Source of the DNA: Pseudomonadota bacterium
GTDB taxonomy: Bacteria; Pseudomonadota; Gammaproteobacteria; Burkholderiales; Burkholderiaceae_F
NCBI GenBank assembly: GCA_021842465.1
Contig: JAKBZN010000016.1
Location: forward strand, 1 to 64,000
Length of the DNA: 64,000 bases
Direction: 5' to 3'
Part shown: positions 1-9,626 of the stretch, piece after piece
How positions within the stretch are numbered: the stretch's first letter is position 1
Layout of the letters: each line of letters begins with the position of its first letter
Translations under genes and position numbers: made by a program
The notes under the pieces: generated by a model
What the model was told of the DNA's origin: nothing
Databases searched by the model: none
What the model saw: only the letters and a program-made list of their open reading frames with translations

Positions 1-81
1 CCGCGAACGAGGAATGGTTCCTGTCGGCGGCCGCAATCCTGGGCTTTACGTGGTTTGCCTTGGTTCCGGGGAGCGGCAAAT

Positions 82-155
82 TGGAGGCGGGGGTCGGAAT
101 CGAACCGGCGTACACGGATTTGCAGTCCGCTGCATGACCACTCTGCCACCCCGCC
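82..155 (-). tRNA. tRNA-Cys (GCA)
   Basis: Read on the minus strand, this is a complete 74-nt cloverleaf. It begins GGCGGGG, has the D-arm pattern GCAGAGTGGT, anticodon GCA in the loop CTGCAAA, the T-arm pattern GGTTCGATTCC, and an encoded CCA end at 84-82. The acceptor arms pair fully. It lies downstream of tRNA-Gly on the same strand and probably shares its promoter at 367-394. Confidence 0.95.
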
Positions 156-247
156 ATGCACGGGCATCGTCGATCCCGAACGCAAAGGACATCCGGGAAA
201 CTCCGCCTGCAATCCGCACGCCTGGGAGGCGATGCGAACCGCGAAAC

Positions 248-268
248 AAAAGCCGCGATGCGGCTTTT
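248..268 (-). terminator. Hairpin with flanking A/T runs between the two tRNA genes
   Basis: A perfect inverted repeat AAAAGCCGC / GCGGCTTTT with a 3-nt loop lies just 3' of tRNA-Gly in the direction of transcription. It resembles an intrinsic terminator that works in either direction. Because tRNA-Cys follows, it may instead be a partial terminator or a processing hairpin. Confidence 0.5.
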
Positions 269-278
269 GGAAAGAATC

Positions 279-354
279 TGGAGCGGGAAACGAGTCTCGA
301 ACTCGCGACCTCAACCTTGGCAAGGTTGCGCTCTACCAACTGAGCTATTCCCGC
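279..354 (-). tRNA. tRNA-Gly (GCC)
   Basis: On the minus strand this is a 76-nt cloverleaf starting GCGGGAATAGCTCAG. It has anticodon GCC in the loop of CTTGCCAAG, the T-arm GAGTTCGAGACTC, and an encoded CCA (281-279). It is followed by tRNA-Cys; Gly-Cys tRNA pairs are common in proteobacteria. Confidence 0.95.
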
Positions 355-366
355 GAAAGGAGCGCA

Positions 367-394
367 ATTATATCGATAAGGAACCGGATGTCAA
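367..394 (-). promoter_or_regulatory. Consensus sigma-70 promoter for the tRNA-Gly/Cys unit
   Basis: Reading leftward, an exact TTGACA (394-389) and an exact TATAAT (372-367) are separated by 16 bp. The -10 lies 12 bp before the mature tRNA-Gly 5' end. A full-consensus promoter fits a stable-RNA gene. Confidence 0.85.
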
Positions 395-478
395 AATGAC
401 CACGACCGCGCGACCACGACGGCGACCGACGGACAGCGGGCCAAGAGGCGATGGGCGGGGTGGGCCACTGGACAATCC

Positions 479-1975
479 CTACTCCGCCGCAACGTGGTGC
501 GTGAGTTGCGCGGCGTGGCCGCTCAGTTTGCCGTGGGCGCGGAGGATTTCCTCGTGGGTCATCGCCTGGTGCGGGATGCGTTGCGGTCCGAGCGAGCCGA
601 CGACCATGCCGATGGCGCTGGCGAGCAGGCCGGCAAGCTGCCCCGGAATCAGCGGATCGTCGGGGCCGAAGAGTTCCATCGCCAGCCACACCGAGAGGCC
701 GAGGAAGATCGACAGCAGCGAACCCTGGTTGGTGGCGTGCTTCCAGTACACCCCGCAGAAGAGCGGAACGAAGGCGCAGACCAGCGTCACCTGGTAGGCG
801 TCTTCGACCATCTTGAAGATGGTCAGGTGCGAGAACACGGCGTACAGCGTTACGAGGACGGTGAAACTCAAGGTCACGGCGCGCATCGCGAAGAGCAGCT
901 TGCGGTCGGACCAATGCGGGAACCAGGGCTTGAGCACGTTCTCGGTGAACGTGACCGACGGTGCAAGCAGCGTCGCCGAGGCGCAGCTCTTGATCGCGGA
1001 GAGCAGGGCGCCGAAGAACATCACCTGCGCGATCAGCGGCGCCTTGTCGAGGACGAGGCGTGGCAGGATCATCTGCGGGTCGGTGTCGATCAGGCCCGAG
1101 ACCATCCTCGGCTCGATCAGCGTCGCGGAATAGGCGAGGAACATCGGGACGAACGCGAACACGAAGTACAGCGCGCCGCCGGTTACCGAGCCCCAGATGG
1201 CGATCGGCTCGGTCTTCGACGACTGGACGCGCTGGAACACGTCTTGCTGCGGGATCGAACCCAGCATCATGGTGATCCACGCTGCGAAAAAGCCGATGAC
1301 GTCCTTGAGGTCCAGTGCCGGCCAGAACGAGAATTTCCCCGCGGCGGCGGCGTGTGCCATGACCGTCCCGACCCCGCCCACCAGGCGACTCACCGATCCG
1401 CCGATGTACAGCATGCCGAGCACGATGATGATCATCTGCAGGAAGTCGGTGATCGCCACCGCCCACATGCCGCCGAACAGGGTGTAGACGAGGATCGTCG
1501 CCGACCCGATCCACATGCCCGCGAGCTTGCTGATGGTGCCGTGGGACACCACGTTGAATACCAGTCCCAGGGCGTTGATCTGGGCGCCGACCCAGCCGAG
1601 GTAGGAGAGCACGATCGCCAGGGTGGTCATCACCTCGACGGTGCGGCCGAAGCGCTTCTTGTAGAAGTCGCCGATCGTCAGCAGGTTCATGCGATAGAGC
1701 GGCGCGGCGAAGAACAGGCCGACGAGAATGAGGCACAGCGATGAACCGAAGGGATCGGCGATCACGCCGTGCAGGTTCTCCTTCAGGAAGGTCGCGGGGA
1801 TTCCCAACACGGTTTCGGAACCGAACCAGGTCGCGAACACGGTGGCGGTCACGATGTGAAACGGCAGATGGCGGCCGGCGACGACGAAGTCCTTCGTGTT
1901 GCGGACGCGGGTGGCTGCGTACAGGCCGATTCCGACCGATACGATCCAGTAGGCGATGACGAACCAGAGCAGCAT
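479..1975 (-). CDS. Sodium:solute symporter family protein
   Basis: A 498-aa integral membrane protein of the SSS (SLC5) family, expected to import an organic solute with Na+ across the inner membrane. It shows about 13 hydrophobic segments. The N-terminal part contains the family-like stretch DFVVAGRHLPF, followed by FGSETVLGIPATF, and later FGGMWAVAITDFLQ. Full length for the family. The substrate cannot be read from sequence; it could be an amino acid, a carboxylate or choline-like. It is transcribed alone, divergently from the thioredoxin-like gene at 2115, with a short palindrome (2029-2045) in the shared upstream region. ATG at 1975. The family call is firm; the substrate is unknown. 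Confidence 0.85.
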   Translation of the reverse strand: MLLWFVIAYWIVSVGIGLYAATRVRNTKDFVVAGRHLPFHIVTATVFATWFGSETVLGIPATFLKENLHGVIADPFGSSLCLILVGLFFAAPLYRMNLLTIGDFYKKRFGRTVEVMTTLAIVLSYLGWVGAQINALGLVFNVVSHGTISKLAGMWIGSATILVYTLFGGMWAVAITDFLQMIIIVLGMLYIGGSVSRLVGGVGTVMAHAAAAGKFSFWPALDLKDVIGFFAAWITMMLGSIPQQDVFQRVQSSKTEPIAIWGSVTGGALYFVFAFVPMFLAYSATLIEPRMVSGLIDTDPQMILPRLVLDKAPLIAQVMFFGALLSAIKSCASATLLAPSVTFTENVLKPWFPHWSDRKLLFAMRAVTLSFTVLVTLYAVFSHLTIFKMVEDAYQVTLVCAFVPLFCGVYWKHATNQGSLLSIFLGLSVWLAMELFGPDDPLIPGQLAGLLASAIGMVVGSLGPQRIPHQAMTHEEILRAHGKLSGHAAQLTHHVAAE

Positions 1976-2028
1976 TGCGCGGCGTTCCCGTGGCGAGGCG
2001 GAAGGATTCTAGCCGGGCCGAGGCCGGG

Positions 2029-2045
2029 TGCGACACTTTGTCGCA
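2029..2045. promoter_or_regulatory. Perfect short inverted repeat between divergent genes
   Basis: Arms TGCGACA and TGTCGCA flank the triplet CTT. The repeat lies in the 139-bp divergent region between the symporter and the thioredoxin-like gene. It could be an operator or a small hairpin. No regulator gene lies next to it, so any function is inference. Confidence 0.3.
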
Positions 2046-2114
2046 GTGCCGGACGTCGTCTGCGGTGGCATAGTGTTCGCTCGGAGTGGTTCGAGCCTTG
2101 CGGAGGGAGTCGCC

Positions 2115-2591
2115 ATGAAACGCCTGTCGGGGGTCGGTGCCGGGTTCGCCCTGGTCTGCCTGGCGCTGTTCGGCGCCATCCCGGCAGGGGCGTCGCCATA
2201 CGACCCGCACGCCGATGCGCAGGCCGACATCCGGCAGGCGCTGGTGGAAGCCCATGCCCAGCGCAAGGATGTGCTCGTGGTCTTCGGGGCGGACTGGTGC
2301 GCGGATTGCCGGGTGCTGGATCGGGCCTTGCGGGATCCGGCCGCGGCGAGCCTGCAGAAGCGCTTCGTCGTCGTCAAGGTCGATGTCGGCGATTTCGACC
2401 GGAATGTCGGGTTCGCGCAGCGGTATGGCATCGACCTGCGGCGCGGGATTCCCGCCGCGGCGCTGTTGAGCGGCAACGACCGGCTGGTCTATGCGACGCA
2501 GGCCGGGGAACTGGCCGATGCGCGCCGGATGGGGGTGGCCGCGATCGTTGGATTCTTTACGCGCGCGGCCGACCGCGGCGCAGCACCCTGA
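2115..2591 (+). CDS. Secreted thioredoxin-fold protein
   Basis: 158 aa. A positively charged start and hydrophobic stretch (residues about 3-26, ending AGA) look like a Sec signal peptide, so the protein is probably periplasmic. The thioredoxin fold follows, with the redox motif WCADC at residues 61-65 (cysteines 62 and 65) after the strand DVLVVFGAD, and then the strand FVVVKVDVGD. The WC-x2-C spacing indicates a thiol-disulfide oxidoreductase or reductase. WCADC occurs in the thioredoxin_7/DsbD-gamma-like group more than in housekeeping thioredoxin (WCGPC). ATG chosen at 2115 because a GGAGG-type ribosome site precedes it and the signal peptide starts there. Convergent with dut. Partner and substrate are unknown. 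Confidence 0.75.
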   Translation: MKRLSGVGAGFALVCLALFGAIPAGASPYDPHADAQADIRQALVEAHAQRKDVLVVFGADWCADCRVLDRALRDPAAASLQKRFVVVKVDVGDFDRNVGFAQRYGIDLRRGIPAAALLSGNDRLVYATQAGELADARRMGVAAIVGFFTRAADRGAAP

Positions 2592-2628
2592 CCGCGGCAG
2601 TCGCGGGAGCCTCCGGAAGCCGGGGGCG

Positions 2629-3078
2629 CTATGCCTTCCCGGTGCTGCCGAACCCGCCTTCGCCGCGGGAGCTCTCGTCGAACCCGTCGACCACATCGAG
2701 CCGAACCTGCCGCACGGGGATGACGACGAGTTGCGCGATGCGCTCCATCGGTTCGATGCGGTACGGTTCCGCGCTGCGGTTCCAAAGCGACACCATGATC
2801 TGCCCCTGGTAGTCCGAGTCGATCAGGCCGACCAGATTCCCCAGCACGATGCCATGGCGGTGACCGAGGCCCGACCGCGGCAGGATCACGGCCGCGAGCC
2901 CGGGGTCGGCGAGGTGGATCGCGATTCCCGCCGGTACCAGCCGGCTTTCCCCGGGGGCGAGGGAGAGGGCGTCGGCGATGCACGCGCGCAAGTCGATGCC
3001 GGCGGAGCCGGGCGTGGCGTAGGCCGGCGGGGTGGCGTGCAAGCGTTGGTCGAGGATGCGGATCGCGAGGGTGCTCAT
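2629..3078 (-). CDS. dut: Deoxyuridine 5'-triphosphate nucleotidohydrolase (dUTPase)
   Basis: 149 aa, the normal size of homotrimeric dUTPase. It hydrolyses dUTP to dUMP and pyrophosphate, keeping uracil out of DNA and feeding dTMP synthesis. All five motifs are visible: AGIDLRA (27-33), PRSG (68-71), GLIDSDYQG (84-92, with the catalytic Asp), RIAQLVV (113-119) and the glycine-rich [10 protein letters not shown] (138-147) that closes over the substrate. It lies 20 bp downstream of coaBC on the same strand, the usual proteobacterial coaBC-dut pairing. ATG at 3078. Confidence 0.96.
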   Translation of the reverse strand: MSTLAIRILDQRLHATPPAYATPGSAGIDLRACIADALSLAPGESRLVPAGIAIHLADPGLAAVILPRSGLGHRHGIVLGNLVGLIDSDYQGQIMVSLWNRSAEPYRIEPMERIAQLVVIPVRQVRLDVVDGFDESSRGEGGFGSTGKA

Positions 3079-3098
3079 GGCGGTTCTGGTCTTATCGG

Positions 3099-4361
3099 TC
3101 AGGCTGCGGGCGGGGCCAGTCGTTCGGCGATCGCGGCGATGATGCGCCGCGCCTGCTCCAGCTTGGGCGCGCGAGGCAGGGCGCGAATCCGGGTTTCGTC
3201 GACGATTGCGAGTTCGCTTTCGTCGGCGCCGATGGCGTCCTGGGCGGCATTGGCGATCACCATCGCCAGGCGCTTGGCCTGCAGCTTGGCGCGGGCATGG
3301 TCGATGACATCTTCGGTTTCGGCCGCGAATCCGACGCAGAGCGGTGGTTCGGCAAGCCGGGCGACTTCGGCGAGGATGTCGGGATTGGCGACGAGCGCCA
3401 GCGGGGGTGGTGCTCCCGCGGCCTTTTTGATCTTGCGCGGCGCGGCGACTTCGGGACGCCAATCGGCGACCGCGGCGACGGCCACGAAGACGTCGGTATC
3501 GCCCGCGGCGCCGAGTACCGCGGTGCGCATTTCTTCCGCGCTGCGCACGTCGATGCGATGCACGCCATGGGGGGCGGCGCGTCCCGTGGGGCCGCTCACC
3601 AGCGTGACCGTGGCACCGGCCTCGCGCGCTGCGCGGGCCACCGCATAGCCCATCTTGCCGGAGGACCGGTTGGTGATGCCGCGCACCGGGTCGATCGCCT
3701 CGTAGGTGGGGCCGGCGGTGACGAGGACGCGACGGCCTTGCAGCACCTTGGGCTGGAACGCCGCGATGATTTCCTCGAGGATGGCGGCGGGTTCGAGCAT
3801 CCGACCGACGCCCGTTTCGCCGCAGGCTTGTTCGCCGCTGGCCGGGCCGAGCAACTGCGCGCCGTCGGCGCGCAGTTGCGCGACGTTGCGCTGCACCGCG
3901 GGTTGCGTCCACATCTCGACGTTCATCGCCGGGGCGAGCAGCAGCGCGCATCGTGCGTTCCGCCGTGCCAGCACGAGCGTGGAAAGCAGATCGTCGCACA
4001 GACCGTTGGCGATCTTGCCGAGGAAGTCGGCGGTTGCCGGCGCGACGACGATCGCGTCGGCGTCCCGCGACAGCGCGATGTGGGCCATGCCATCCGCCAC
4101 CCGGGCGTCCCAGAGATCGTCGTACACGGGGGAACCGGTGAGCGCCTGCAGGCTCGCGGGGCCGAGGAATTCGCGCGCAGCGCGGGTCATCACCGCCTGC
4201 ACGCGCGCACCTTCCGCGCGCAGCAGGCGGACGAGTTCGCAGGCCTTGTATGCGGCGATGCCCCCCGTCACGCCAAGCAGGATGCGGCGTCCGGCAAGCA
4301 GTCCCGTCGCGTCCTCGCGCGCAAGCGGGGAGGGGAGGGATGGAGTGTGCGATTCCGCCAT
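3099..4361 (-). CDS. coaBC: Bifunctional phosphopantothenoylcysteine decarboxylase / phosphopantothenate-cysteine ligase
   Basis: 420 aa. It carries two consecutive steps of coenzyme A synthesis: joining cysteine to 4'-phosphopantothenate, then FMN-dependent decarboxylation to phosphopantetheine. The N-terminal flavoprotein domain (about 22-200) has the catalytic His94, the PAMN motif (144-147) and the [11 protein letters not shown] loop with Cys180. The C-terminal CTP-dependent ligase domain (about 208-420) has TAGPT (215-219), NRSSGKMG (231-238) and the KIKK lysine loop. The ATG at 4361 is preferred over a TTG at 4376. It lies 15 bp from the lspA stop and is followed by dut, so co-transcription is likely. 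Confidence 0.96.
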   Translation of the reverse strand: MAESHTPSLPSPLAREDATGLLAGRRILLGVTGGIAAYKACELVRLLRAEGARVQAVMTRAAREFLGPASLQALTGSPVYDDLWDARVADGMAHIALSRDADAIVVAPATADFLGKIANGLCDDLLSTLVLARRNARCALLLAPAMNVEMWTQPAVQRNVAQLRADGAQLLGPASGEQACGETGVGRMLEPAAILEEIIAAFQPKVLQGRRVLVTAGPTYEAIDPVRGITNRSSGKMGYAVARAAREAGATVTLVSGPTGRAAPHGVHRIDVRSAEEMRTAVLGAAGDTDVFVAVAAVADWRPEVAAPRKIKKAAGAPPPLALVANPDILAEVARLAEPPLCVGFAAETEDVIDHARAKLQAKRLAMVIANAAQDAIGADESELAIVDETRIRALPRAPKLEQARRIIAAIAERLAPPAA

Positions 4362-4376
4362 GGCTTTGTCTCGCAA

Positions 4377-4916
4377 TCAGCCTCGATGCCGCATCCGCAG
4401 CAATTCATCCACGACCAGCAGCACGGCACCGACCGAAATCGCGCTGTCCGCGACGTTGAACGCCGGATAGTAGCCGCCGGGAAAGACGGGGCGGAGCCAG
4501 TTCCAGTGGAATTCGAGGAAGTCGATGACGTGTCCGTAGTGAACCCGGTCGACGATGTTTCCCAACGCGCCGCCGAGAATCAGTGAAAGCGCCGCCGAGA
4601 ACCGGGTCCGGCCGGGGTGGGTCATCAGCATCCAGACGATGGCCGTGCACGCCGCCACGCCGATCGCGAGAAACAGCCAGCCCTGCCAGCCGCCGGCGTC
4701 GGAGAGCAGCGAGAAGGCGGCCCCTCGGTTGTAGGCGAGCACGAGGTCAAAGTACGACGTGACCGGGACGACCTGCCCCAGCGTGAGGGACGCCAGGATG
4801 CGCGCCTTGGTGACCTGATCGACGGCAACGATGATGGCAGCGACCGCCAGCCAGGGCAGGATGCGGCCCCCGCGCGAACCGCGGATGCGGGGCGCGGGAT
4901 GCAGGTCCTCGGTCAT
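4377..4916 (-). CDS. lspA: Lipoprotein signal peptidase (signal peptidase II)
   Basis: 179-aa inner-membrane aspartic protease that cleaves the signal peptide of diacylated prolipoproteins. Four hydrophobic helices are visible. The two catalytic aspartates are in GALGNIVDR (Asp123) and FNVADSAIS (Asp157), and the conserved VDQVTK lies near residue 32. The start overlaps the ileS stop by 4 bp (ATGA), so translation is probably coupled. ileS-lspA is the standard proteobacterial pair. Slightly long N-terminus (about 15 charged residues before TM1). Confidence 0.96.
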   Translation of the reverse strand: MTEDLHPAPRIRGSRGGRILPWLAVAAIIVAVDQVTKARILASLTLGQVVPVTSYFDLVLAYNRGAAFSLLSDAGGWQGWLFLAIGVAACTAIVWMLMTHPGRTRFSAALSLILGGALGNIVDRVHYGHVIDFLEFHWNWLRPVFPGGYYPAFNVADSAISVGAVLLVVDELLRMRHRG

Positions 4917-7789
4917 GCGAACCGCCTCGTCTCGCCGGCACCGAACAGGTTGTCGACGCAGCGTCCGCAGAGGCCGGAGTGTTCGGCGACCGTGCCGACG
5001 TCGTCGCGGTAATGCCAGCAGCGCTCGCACTTGACGGCGCCGCTGGCGTGGACGTCGATGCGTTCGTCGGCGGGCGATGGCGCCTCGAACAGGGCGGCGC
5101 GGCTGGTGATCGTGACGAAGCGCAATTCGTCGCCCAGCGAAGCGAGCAGTGCGTGGCGTTCGCCGTGCGCGTGGATCGCGAGTTCCGCTTGGAGCGACGA
5201 CCCGATGTGTCCCTGCGCGCGCATTTCCTCGATCCGCTTCAGGGCTTCGGCGCGGGTCGCGCGGATCGCCTCCCAGCGGGCCAGCAGGGCTTCGTGCCCG
5301 GCCACCGGCGGCGGTTCGTGGAAGAGTTGCGTGAACACCGGCACGGCCGGGTCGCGGGCGAAGATCCGGAAGGCCTCGTCGGCCGTGAACGACAGGATGG
5401 GCGCCATCAGCCGCAGCAGGGTTGCCGTGATGTGCCACAGCGCGGTCTGCGCCGAGCGCCGCGGCTGCCCCGCGGTGTTGGTGGTGTAGAGGCGGTCCTT
5501 GAGGATGTCCAGATAGAACGCCCCGAGGTCTTCCGAACAATAGGTCTGCAGCTTCGCCACGACCGGATGGAATTCGTAGCGGTCGTAATGGCCGCGCAGT
5601 TCATTCTGGAACTGCGCGGCGCGGGCGAGCGCGTAGCGATCGATTTCGCAGAGATCGTCCACCGCCACGGCCTGGGTCGCGATGTCGAAATCACTCGTGT
5701 TGGCGAGCAGGAAGCGCAGGGTGTTGCGGATCCGTCGGTACGCTTCGACGACGCGTTTGAGAATCTCGTCGCCGATCGACAGTTCTCCCGAATAGTCGGT
5801 GGACGCAACCCAGAGGCGGATGATCTCGGCGCCCATCTTGGCCGACAACTCGATGGGGTCGATGCCGTTGCCCAGGCTTTTGCTCATCTTGCGGCCCTGC
5901 GCGTCGACGGTGAAACCGTGCGTGAGCAGCGCCTTGTAGGGCGCGCGGCCGTCGATCGCCGAGCCGATGAGCAGCGAGGAGTGGAACCAGCCGCGGTGCT
6001 GGTCCGATCCTTCGAGGTACATGTCGGCCGGATATCCGAGTTGTTCGGCGTGCGAGCCGCGCATCACGGTGCGGTGGGTCGACCCGGAGTCGAACCACAC
6101 GTCGAGGATGTCGTCGACCTTGACGTATTCCTGCGCTTCCTGGGCGGGGAGGACCTCCTCGATGCGGGTGCGCGACCAAGCTTCGATGCCGCCCTGTTCG
6201 ACGCGCCGCGCGGCTTCGTCGAGCAGTTCGAGCGTCCGCGGATGCAGTTCCCCCGTCGCTCGGTGGAGGAAGAACGGCAGCGGCACGCCCCAGTGGCGCT
6301 GGCGCGAGATGCACCAGTCCGGGCGGTTGGCGATCATCGCGTGCAGCCGCGCCTTGCCCCATGCCGGATAGAACGCCGTCGCCTCGACCGCGCGCAGGGC
6401 GGTCTGGCGCAGGGTTTCCCCCACCGTTTCGGTCTGGAACACGCCGCGGGTGTCGGCCGTCGCGCCGTCCATGCGCACAAACCATTGCGGCGCTGCGCGG
6501 TAGATGAGCGGGGTCTTGTGGCGCCAGCAGTGCATGTAGCTGTGGTGTACCCGCGCGGCGTGCAGCAGCGCTCCCGCCTGCCGCAGCGCGTCGATGATCT
6601 GGTCGTTGGCGTCCCAGATGCCCATGCCGCCGAAGAGCGGCAGGTCGGGGGCGTAGATGCCGTCGCCCTGGACCGGATTGCGGATCTCGTCGTTGGCCAT
6701 GCCGTGGCGGCGGCAGGAGAGGTAGTCCTCGACGCCGTAGGCGGGTGCGGCATGGACGATCCCGGTGCCGTCTTCCGCTCCGACGTATTCCGCGGCGTAG
6801 ACGGGGGCCGTGCGCGCGTATCCGGGATGCATCGTCGCCAAGGGGTGACGGAACCGGATCCCTTCGAGTTGGGTGCCGCGCACGCTTCCCACGGCGCTGC
6901 CGTGCAGCCCGAATCGCTCCAGACCGCGTTCGACCAGCGTTTCGGCCAGGATCAGGTAGCGGTCGCCGCAGTCGACCAGGGCGTAGGCGAGGTCGGGGTG
7001 CACGTTGAGCGCCTGGTTGGCCGGCAGCGTCCACGGGGTGGTGGTCCAGATCACCGTCGAACACGGCTTGTCGAACCCGGTGCGGCCGAACAGGGCCGCG
7101 GCGCGCGCCGCGTCCTCCTCGGCCACCGGGAACGCCACGTCCACGGTCGGAGACGCCTTGTCCGCATATTCCACTTCCGCCTCGGCAAGCGCCGAGTTGC
7201 AGTCGAAGCACCAGTTGACCGGCTTCAGGCCGCGATAGACGAAGCCGCGTTCGATCAGCCGCTTGAGCGTGCGGATCTCGTCGGCTTCGGCCTGGAAATT
7301 CATCGTGCGGTACGGGTCGGCCCAGTCCCCGAGGACGCCAAGCCGCTGGAAGCCCCGCATTTGCAAGGCGATCTGCTCGGCCGCATGGGCGCGCGCCTTT
7401 TCCTGGACCTCGGTGCGCGGCAGGTGCTTGCCGAATTTGCGCTCGATGTGGATCTCGATCGGCATGCCGTGGCAATCCCAGCCGGGGATGTATACGGCGT
7501 CGAAGCCCGCGAGCGATTTGGACTTGACGATGATGTCCTTGAGCACCTTGTTGACGACGTGGCCGAGGTGGATCGCCGCATTGGCGTACGGTGGGCCGTC
7601 GTGCAGGATGAAACGGGGGGCGCCGCGCCGCGCCGCCCGGATCTGGCCGTAGACGTCTTCCCGTGCCCACGCGTCCACCCAGCCGGGTTCGCGTTTCGGC
7701 AGGTCGCCCCGCATGGGAAACGGGGTGTCGGGCAGGTTCAGGGGGTACTTGGAGGCGCTCTTCGGCGCCGCTTTCGTTGGTTCGGACAT
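4913..7789 (-). CDS. ileS: Isoleucyl-tRNA synthetase
   Basis: 958 aa, the usual size for the bacterial class I enzyme that charges tRNA-Ile. The ATP-binding HIGH-type motif is HLGH at 74-77 after PPYANAAI, and the KMSKS loop is at 634-638. The large CP1 insertion between them is the editing domain that removes mis-charged Val. The C-terminal zinc ribbon is intact, with cysteines 921, 924, 941 and 944. It overlaps lspA by 4 bp and follows ribF on the same strand across a short gap; ribF-ileS-lspA is a known conserved order. ATG at 7789. Confidence 0.97.
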   Translation of the reverse strand: MSEPTKAAPKSASKYPLNLPDTPFPMRGDLPKREPGWVDAWAREDVYGQIRAARRGAPRFILHDGPPYANAAIHLGHVVNKVLKDIIVKSKSLAGFDAVYIPGWDCHGMPIEIHIERKFGKHLPRTEVQEKARAHAAEQIALQMRGFQRLGVLGDWADPYRTMNFQAEADEIRTLKRLIERGFVYRGLKPVNWCFDCNSALAEAEVEYADKASPTVDVAFPVAEEDAARAAALFGRTGFDKPCSTVIWTTTPWTLPANQALNVHPDLAYALVDCGDRYLILAETLVERGLERFGLHGSAVGSVRGTQLEGIRFRHPLATMHPGYARTAPVYAAEYVGAEDGTGIVHAAPAYGVEDYLSCRRHGMANDEIRNPVQGDGIYAPDLPLFGGMGIWDANDQIIDALRQAGALLHAARVHHSYMHCWRHKTPLIYRAAPQWFVRMDGATADTRGVFQTETVGETLRQTALRAVEATAFYPAWGKARLHAMIANRPDWCISRQRHWGVPLPFFLHRATGELHPRTLELLDEAARRVEQGGIEAWSRTRIEEVLPAQEAQEYVKVDDILDVWFDSGSTHRTVMRGSHAEQLGYPADMYLEGSDQHRGWFHSSLLIGSAIDGRAPYKALLTHGFTVDAQGRKMSKSLGNGIDPIELSAKMGAEIIRLWVASTDYSGELSIGDEILKRVVEAYRRIRNTLRFLLANTSDFDIATQAVAVDDLCEIDRYALARAAQFQNELRGHYDRYEFHPVVAKLQTYCSEDLGAFYLDILKDRLYTTNTAGQPRRSAQTALWHITATLLRLMAPILSFTADEAFRIFARDPAVPVFTQLFHEPPPVAGHEALLARWEAIRATRAEALKRIEEMRAQGHIGSSLQAELAIHAHGERHALLASLGDELRFVTITSRAALFEAPSPADERIDVHASGAVKCERCWHYRDDVGTVAEHSGLCGRCVDNLFGAGETRRFA

Positions 7790-7847
7790 GCGTTGTCAGT
7801 TCATTGCTTGGGGGAAGGGAGCCTGCGCGCCGCGCCGTGCGGGGGGA

Positions 7848-8813
7848 TCACGCCGAAGCCATCATCCATTCGCCGATGATCGCACGCGCGCGCGTCGCGT
7901 CGTGCTCGATGGCGGCGGTGAGTTCGGCGATCGTGTCGAACTTCGCCTCGTCGCGCAGTTTCTGCAGGAATTCGACCCGGACGAGCTGGCCGTAGATTTC
8001 CTGGGCGAAATCGAAAAGGTGCACTTCGAGCAGCCAGCGGCCGCCGGCGTCGACCGTGGGCCGCTGGCCGATGCTGGCCACGCCCGGCCGCGGTGCGCCC
8101 AGTCCGTGGACGAGTACCGCGTAGATCCCGCTCGCCGCCGGCCGTTTGTGCGGGATGCGCAGGTTGAGGGTCGGGAAGCCGATCTGGCGGCCGAGTTTGG
8201 CCCCGTGCAGCACGCGGCCACTGATGTGGTAGGGGTGGCCCAGCAGCGCCTGGGCGCGCTGCAGGTCGCCGGCGATCAGCGCCGCGCGCACGGCGGAGCT
8301 GGAGATCCGCTCGCCGTCATGGACGACCGTGTCCAGGGTGTGGATTTCGTATCCCCGCGCTTGCGCCCGCGCGCGCAGGAGCGCGACGTCGCCGGCGCGC
8401 CGTGCGCCGAAGCGGAAGTCGTCGCCGACGATCAGCCAGCGCATCGCGCAGCCATCGATCAGAATTTCGTCCAGGAATCGCTCCGCCGGCAATTGCGCCA
8501 GGCGGGCGTTGAAATGCAGCACGAACACGCGCTCGATCCCGGCGCTGCGCAGCCCGACGACCTTGTCGCGCAGGTTGGCGACCCGCGCTGGCGCGGCGTC
8601 GGGCTGGAAGAATTCGCGCGGGTGCGGCTCGAAGGTCATGGCCGCCGGAACGAGTCCGCGCTCCCGGGCGGCTTGCGCCACGCGCGCGAGCAGCGCGCGG
8701 TGGCCGCGATGCACCCCGTCGAAATTGCCGATCGCCAAGGCGCAGGGCGCGCGCGCCGCCGCCGGCGGCGGGCCGCGGAAAATCCGGATCGAGGGACTGC
8801 AGGGCGAAGTCAC
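7848..8813 (-). CDS. ribF: Bifunctional riboflavin kinase / FAD synthetase
   Basis: About 321 aa. It makes FMN from riboflavin and then FAD. The N-terminal nucleotidyltransferase domain has GNFDGVHRGH (29-38), DDFRFG (131-136) and SSSAVR (171-176). The C-terminal flavokinase domain starts near 195, with GFPTLN (212-217) binding phosphate and Mg. No ATG is available near the N-terminus. I chose the GTG at 8813 because the open frame further upstream runs straight through the REP-type palindrome at 8831-8870. The start is therefore uncertain by a few tens of residues. First gene of the ribF-ileS-lspA-coaBC-dut strand. Confidence 0.93.
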   Translation of the reverse strand: MTSPCSPSIRIFRGPPPAAARAPCALAIGNFDGVHRGHRALLARVAQAARERGLVPAAMTFEPHPREFFQPDAAPARVANLRDKVVGLRSAGIERVFVLHFNARLAQLPAERFLDEILIDGCAMRWLIVGDDFRFGARRAGDVALLRARAQARGYEIHTLDTVVHDGERISSSAVRAALIAGDLQRAQALLGHPYHISGRVLHGAKLGRQIGFPTLNLRIPHKRPAASGIYAVLVHGLGAPRPGVASIGQRPTVDAGGRWLLEVHLFDFAQEIYGQLVRVEFLQKLRDEAKFDTIAELTAAIEHDATRARAIIGEWMMASA

Positions 8814-8830
8814 GGCAAGGGCGTCCGTTC

Positions 8831-8870
8831 CCCCTCTCCCGCTTGCGGGAGAGGGCGGGGGTGAGGGTGG
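8831..8870. repeat. REP-type palindrome (CCCTCTCCCGC / GCGGGAGAGGG family)
   Basis: An inverted repeat CCCTCTCCCGC - TT - GCGGGAGAGGG followed by a G-rich tail GCGGGGGTGAGGGT. It lies between divergent ribF and purN. Near-identical units occur at 57044-57075 and 58831-58872, with shortened or decayed forms at 58767-58790 and 54028-54060. It is a dispersed palindromic element, not a gene. Confidence 0.85.
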
Positions 8871-8945
8871 GAAGTATACGGTTTCTTCCCCGAATGCCTT
8901 GATTTTCCATGGTTTCCGAGTCGACCCGGTACAATCTCGCGGACA

Positions 8946-9626
8946 ATGAGTGAACCTTCCCCCCCCAAAAACATCGTCTGCCTGATCTCCGGCCGCGGCA
9001 GCAACCTGGAGGCCATCCTGCGCACGGCGCGCGAGGAAAAATGGGCCGACAGCCAGGCGGACAGCCCGAACGCCCGTGTCGCCGCAGTCCTTTCCAATCG
9101 TCCCGGCGTGCGCGGTCTGGCGATCGCCCAGGAGTACGGGGTGCCGACCCGCGTTCTGGATCACACCGGGTATCCGTCGCGCGAGGCCTTCGATGCGGAT
9201 TTGCAGGCGGCGATCGACGCGTTCGATCCGGCCCTGGTGATCCTCGCCGGATTCATGCGGGTGCTCACGCCCGCGTTCGTCGCGCGGTACGCCGGCCGCC
9301 TGATCAACATCCATCCTTCGCTGCTGCCGGCGTTTCCGGGGCTGGCGACCCACCGCCGGGCGATCGAGGCCGGCGTGCGCGTGCATGGCACGACGGTCCA
9401 TTTCGTCACCGGCGATCTCGACGCGGGACCGATCATCGGTCAGGCGGCCCTGGCGGTCGATCCGGCCGACACCGAGGAGTCGCTGGCGGCGCGGGTGCTG
9501 GCGATGGAGCATCGGTTGTTCCCGCGTTGCATCCGCTGGCTGCTCGCGGGTGCGGCGCGGCTCGAAGAAGGGCGGGTCGCGGTGCGCGGCCTGAGCCGGC
9601 AGGAGTTGCTGCAATGCGAACCATGA
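8946..9626 (+). CDS. purN: Phosphoribosylglycinamide formyltransferase
   Basis: 226 aa. It transfers a formyl group from 10-formyltetrahydrofolate to GAR in purine synthesis. ISGRGSNLEA (14-23) binds the phosphate of GAR. The catalytic residues Asn121, His123 (NIHPSLLPAFPG) and Asp159 (TGDLDAG) are all present. The length is slightly above the usual ~212 aa, with an extra C-terminal stretch. A TACAAT -10-like box lies at 8930-8935, although no good -35 is seen. It overlaps the following methyltransferase gene (ATG 9614, or ATGA at 9623), suggesting coupled translation. Confidence 0.95.
   Translation: MSEPSPPKNIVCLISGRGSNLEAILRTAREEKWADSQADSPNARVAAVLSNRPGVRGLAIAQEYGVPTRVLDHTGYPSREAFDADLQAAIDAFDPALVILAGFMRVLTPAFVARYAGRLINIHPSLLPAFPGLATHRRAIEAGVRVHGTTVHFVTGDLDAGPIIGQAALAVDPADTEESLAARVLAMEHRLFPRCIRWLLAGAARLEEGRVAVRGLSRQELLQCEP

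Noticed and set aside
1-81. Partial gene at the left edge
   Set aside because: The 81 bases are too few to recognise a product, and the open frames run into the tRNA genes.
345-2696. A 783-codon open frame antisense/shifted to the symporter gene, and similar long frames on both strands throughout
   Set aside because: They are shadows caused by high GC and biased third positions. They show Arg/Pro/Ala-rich composition without domains, while the real genes in the other frame have clear families.
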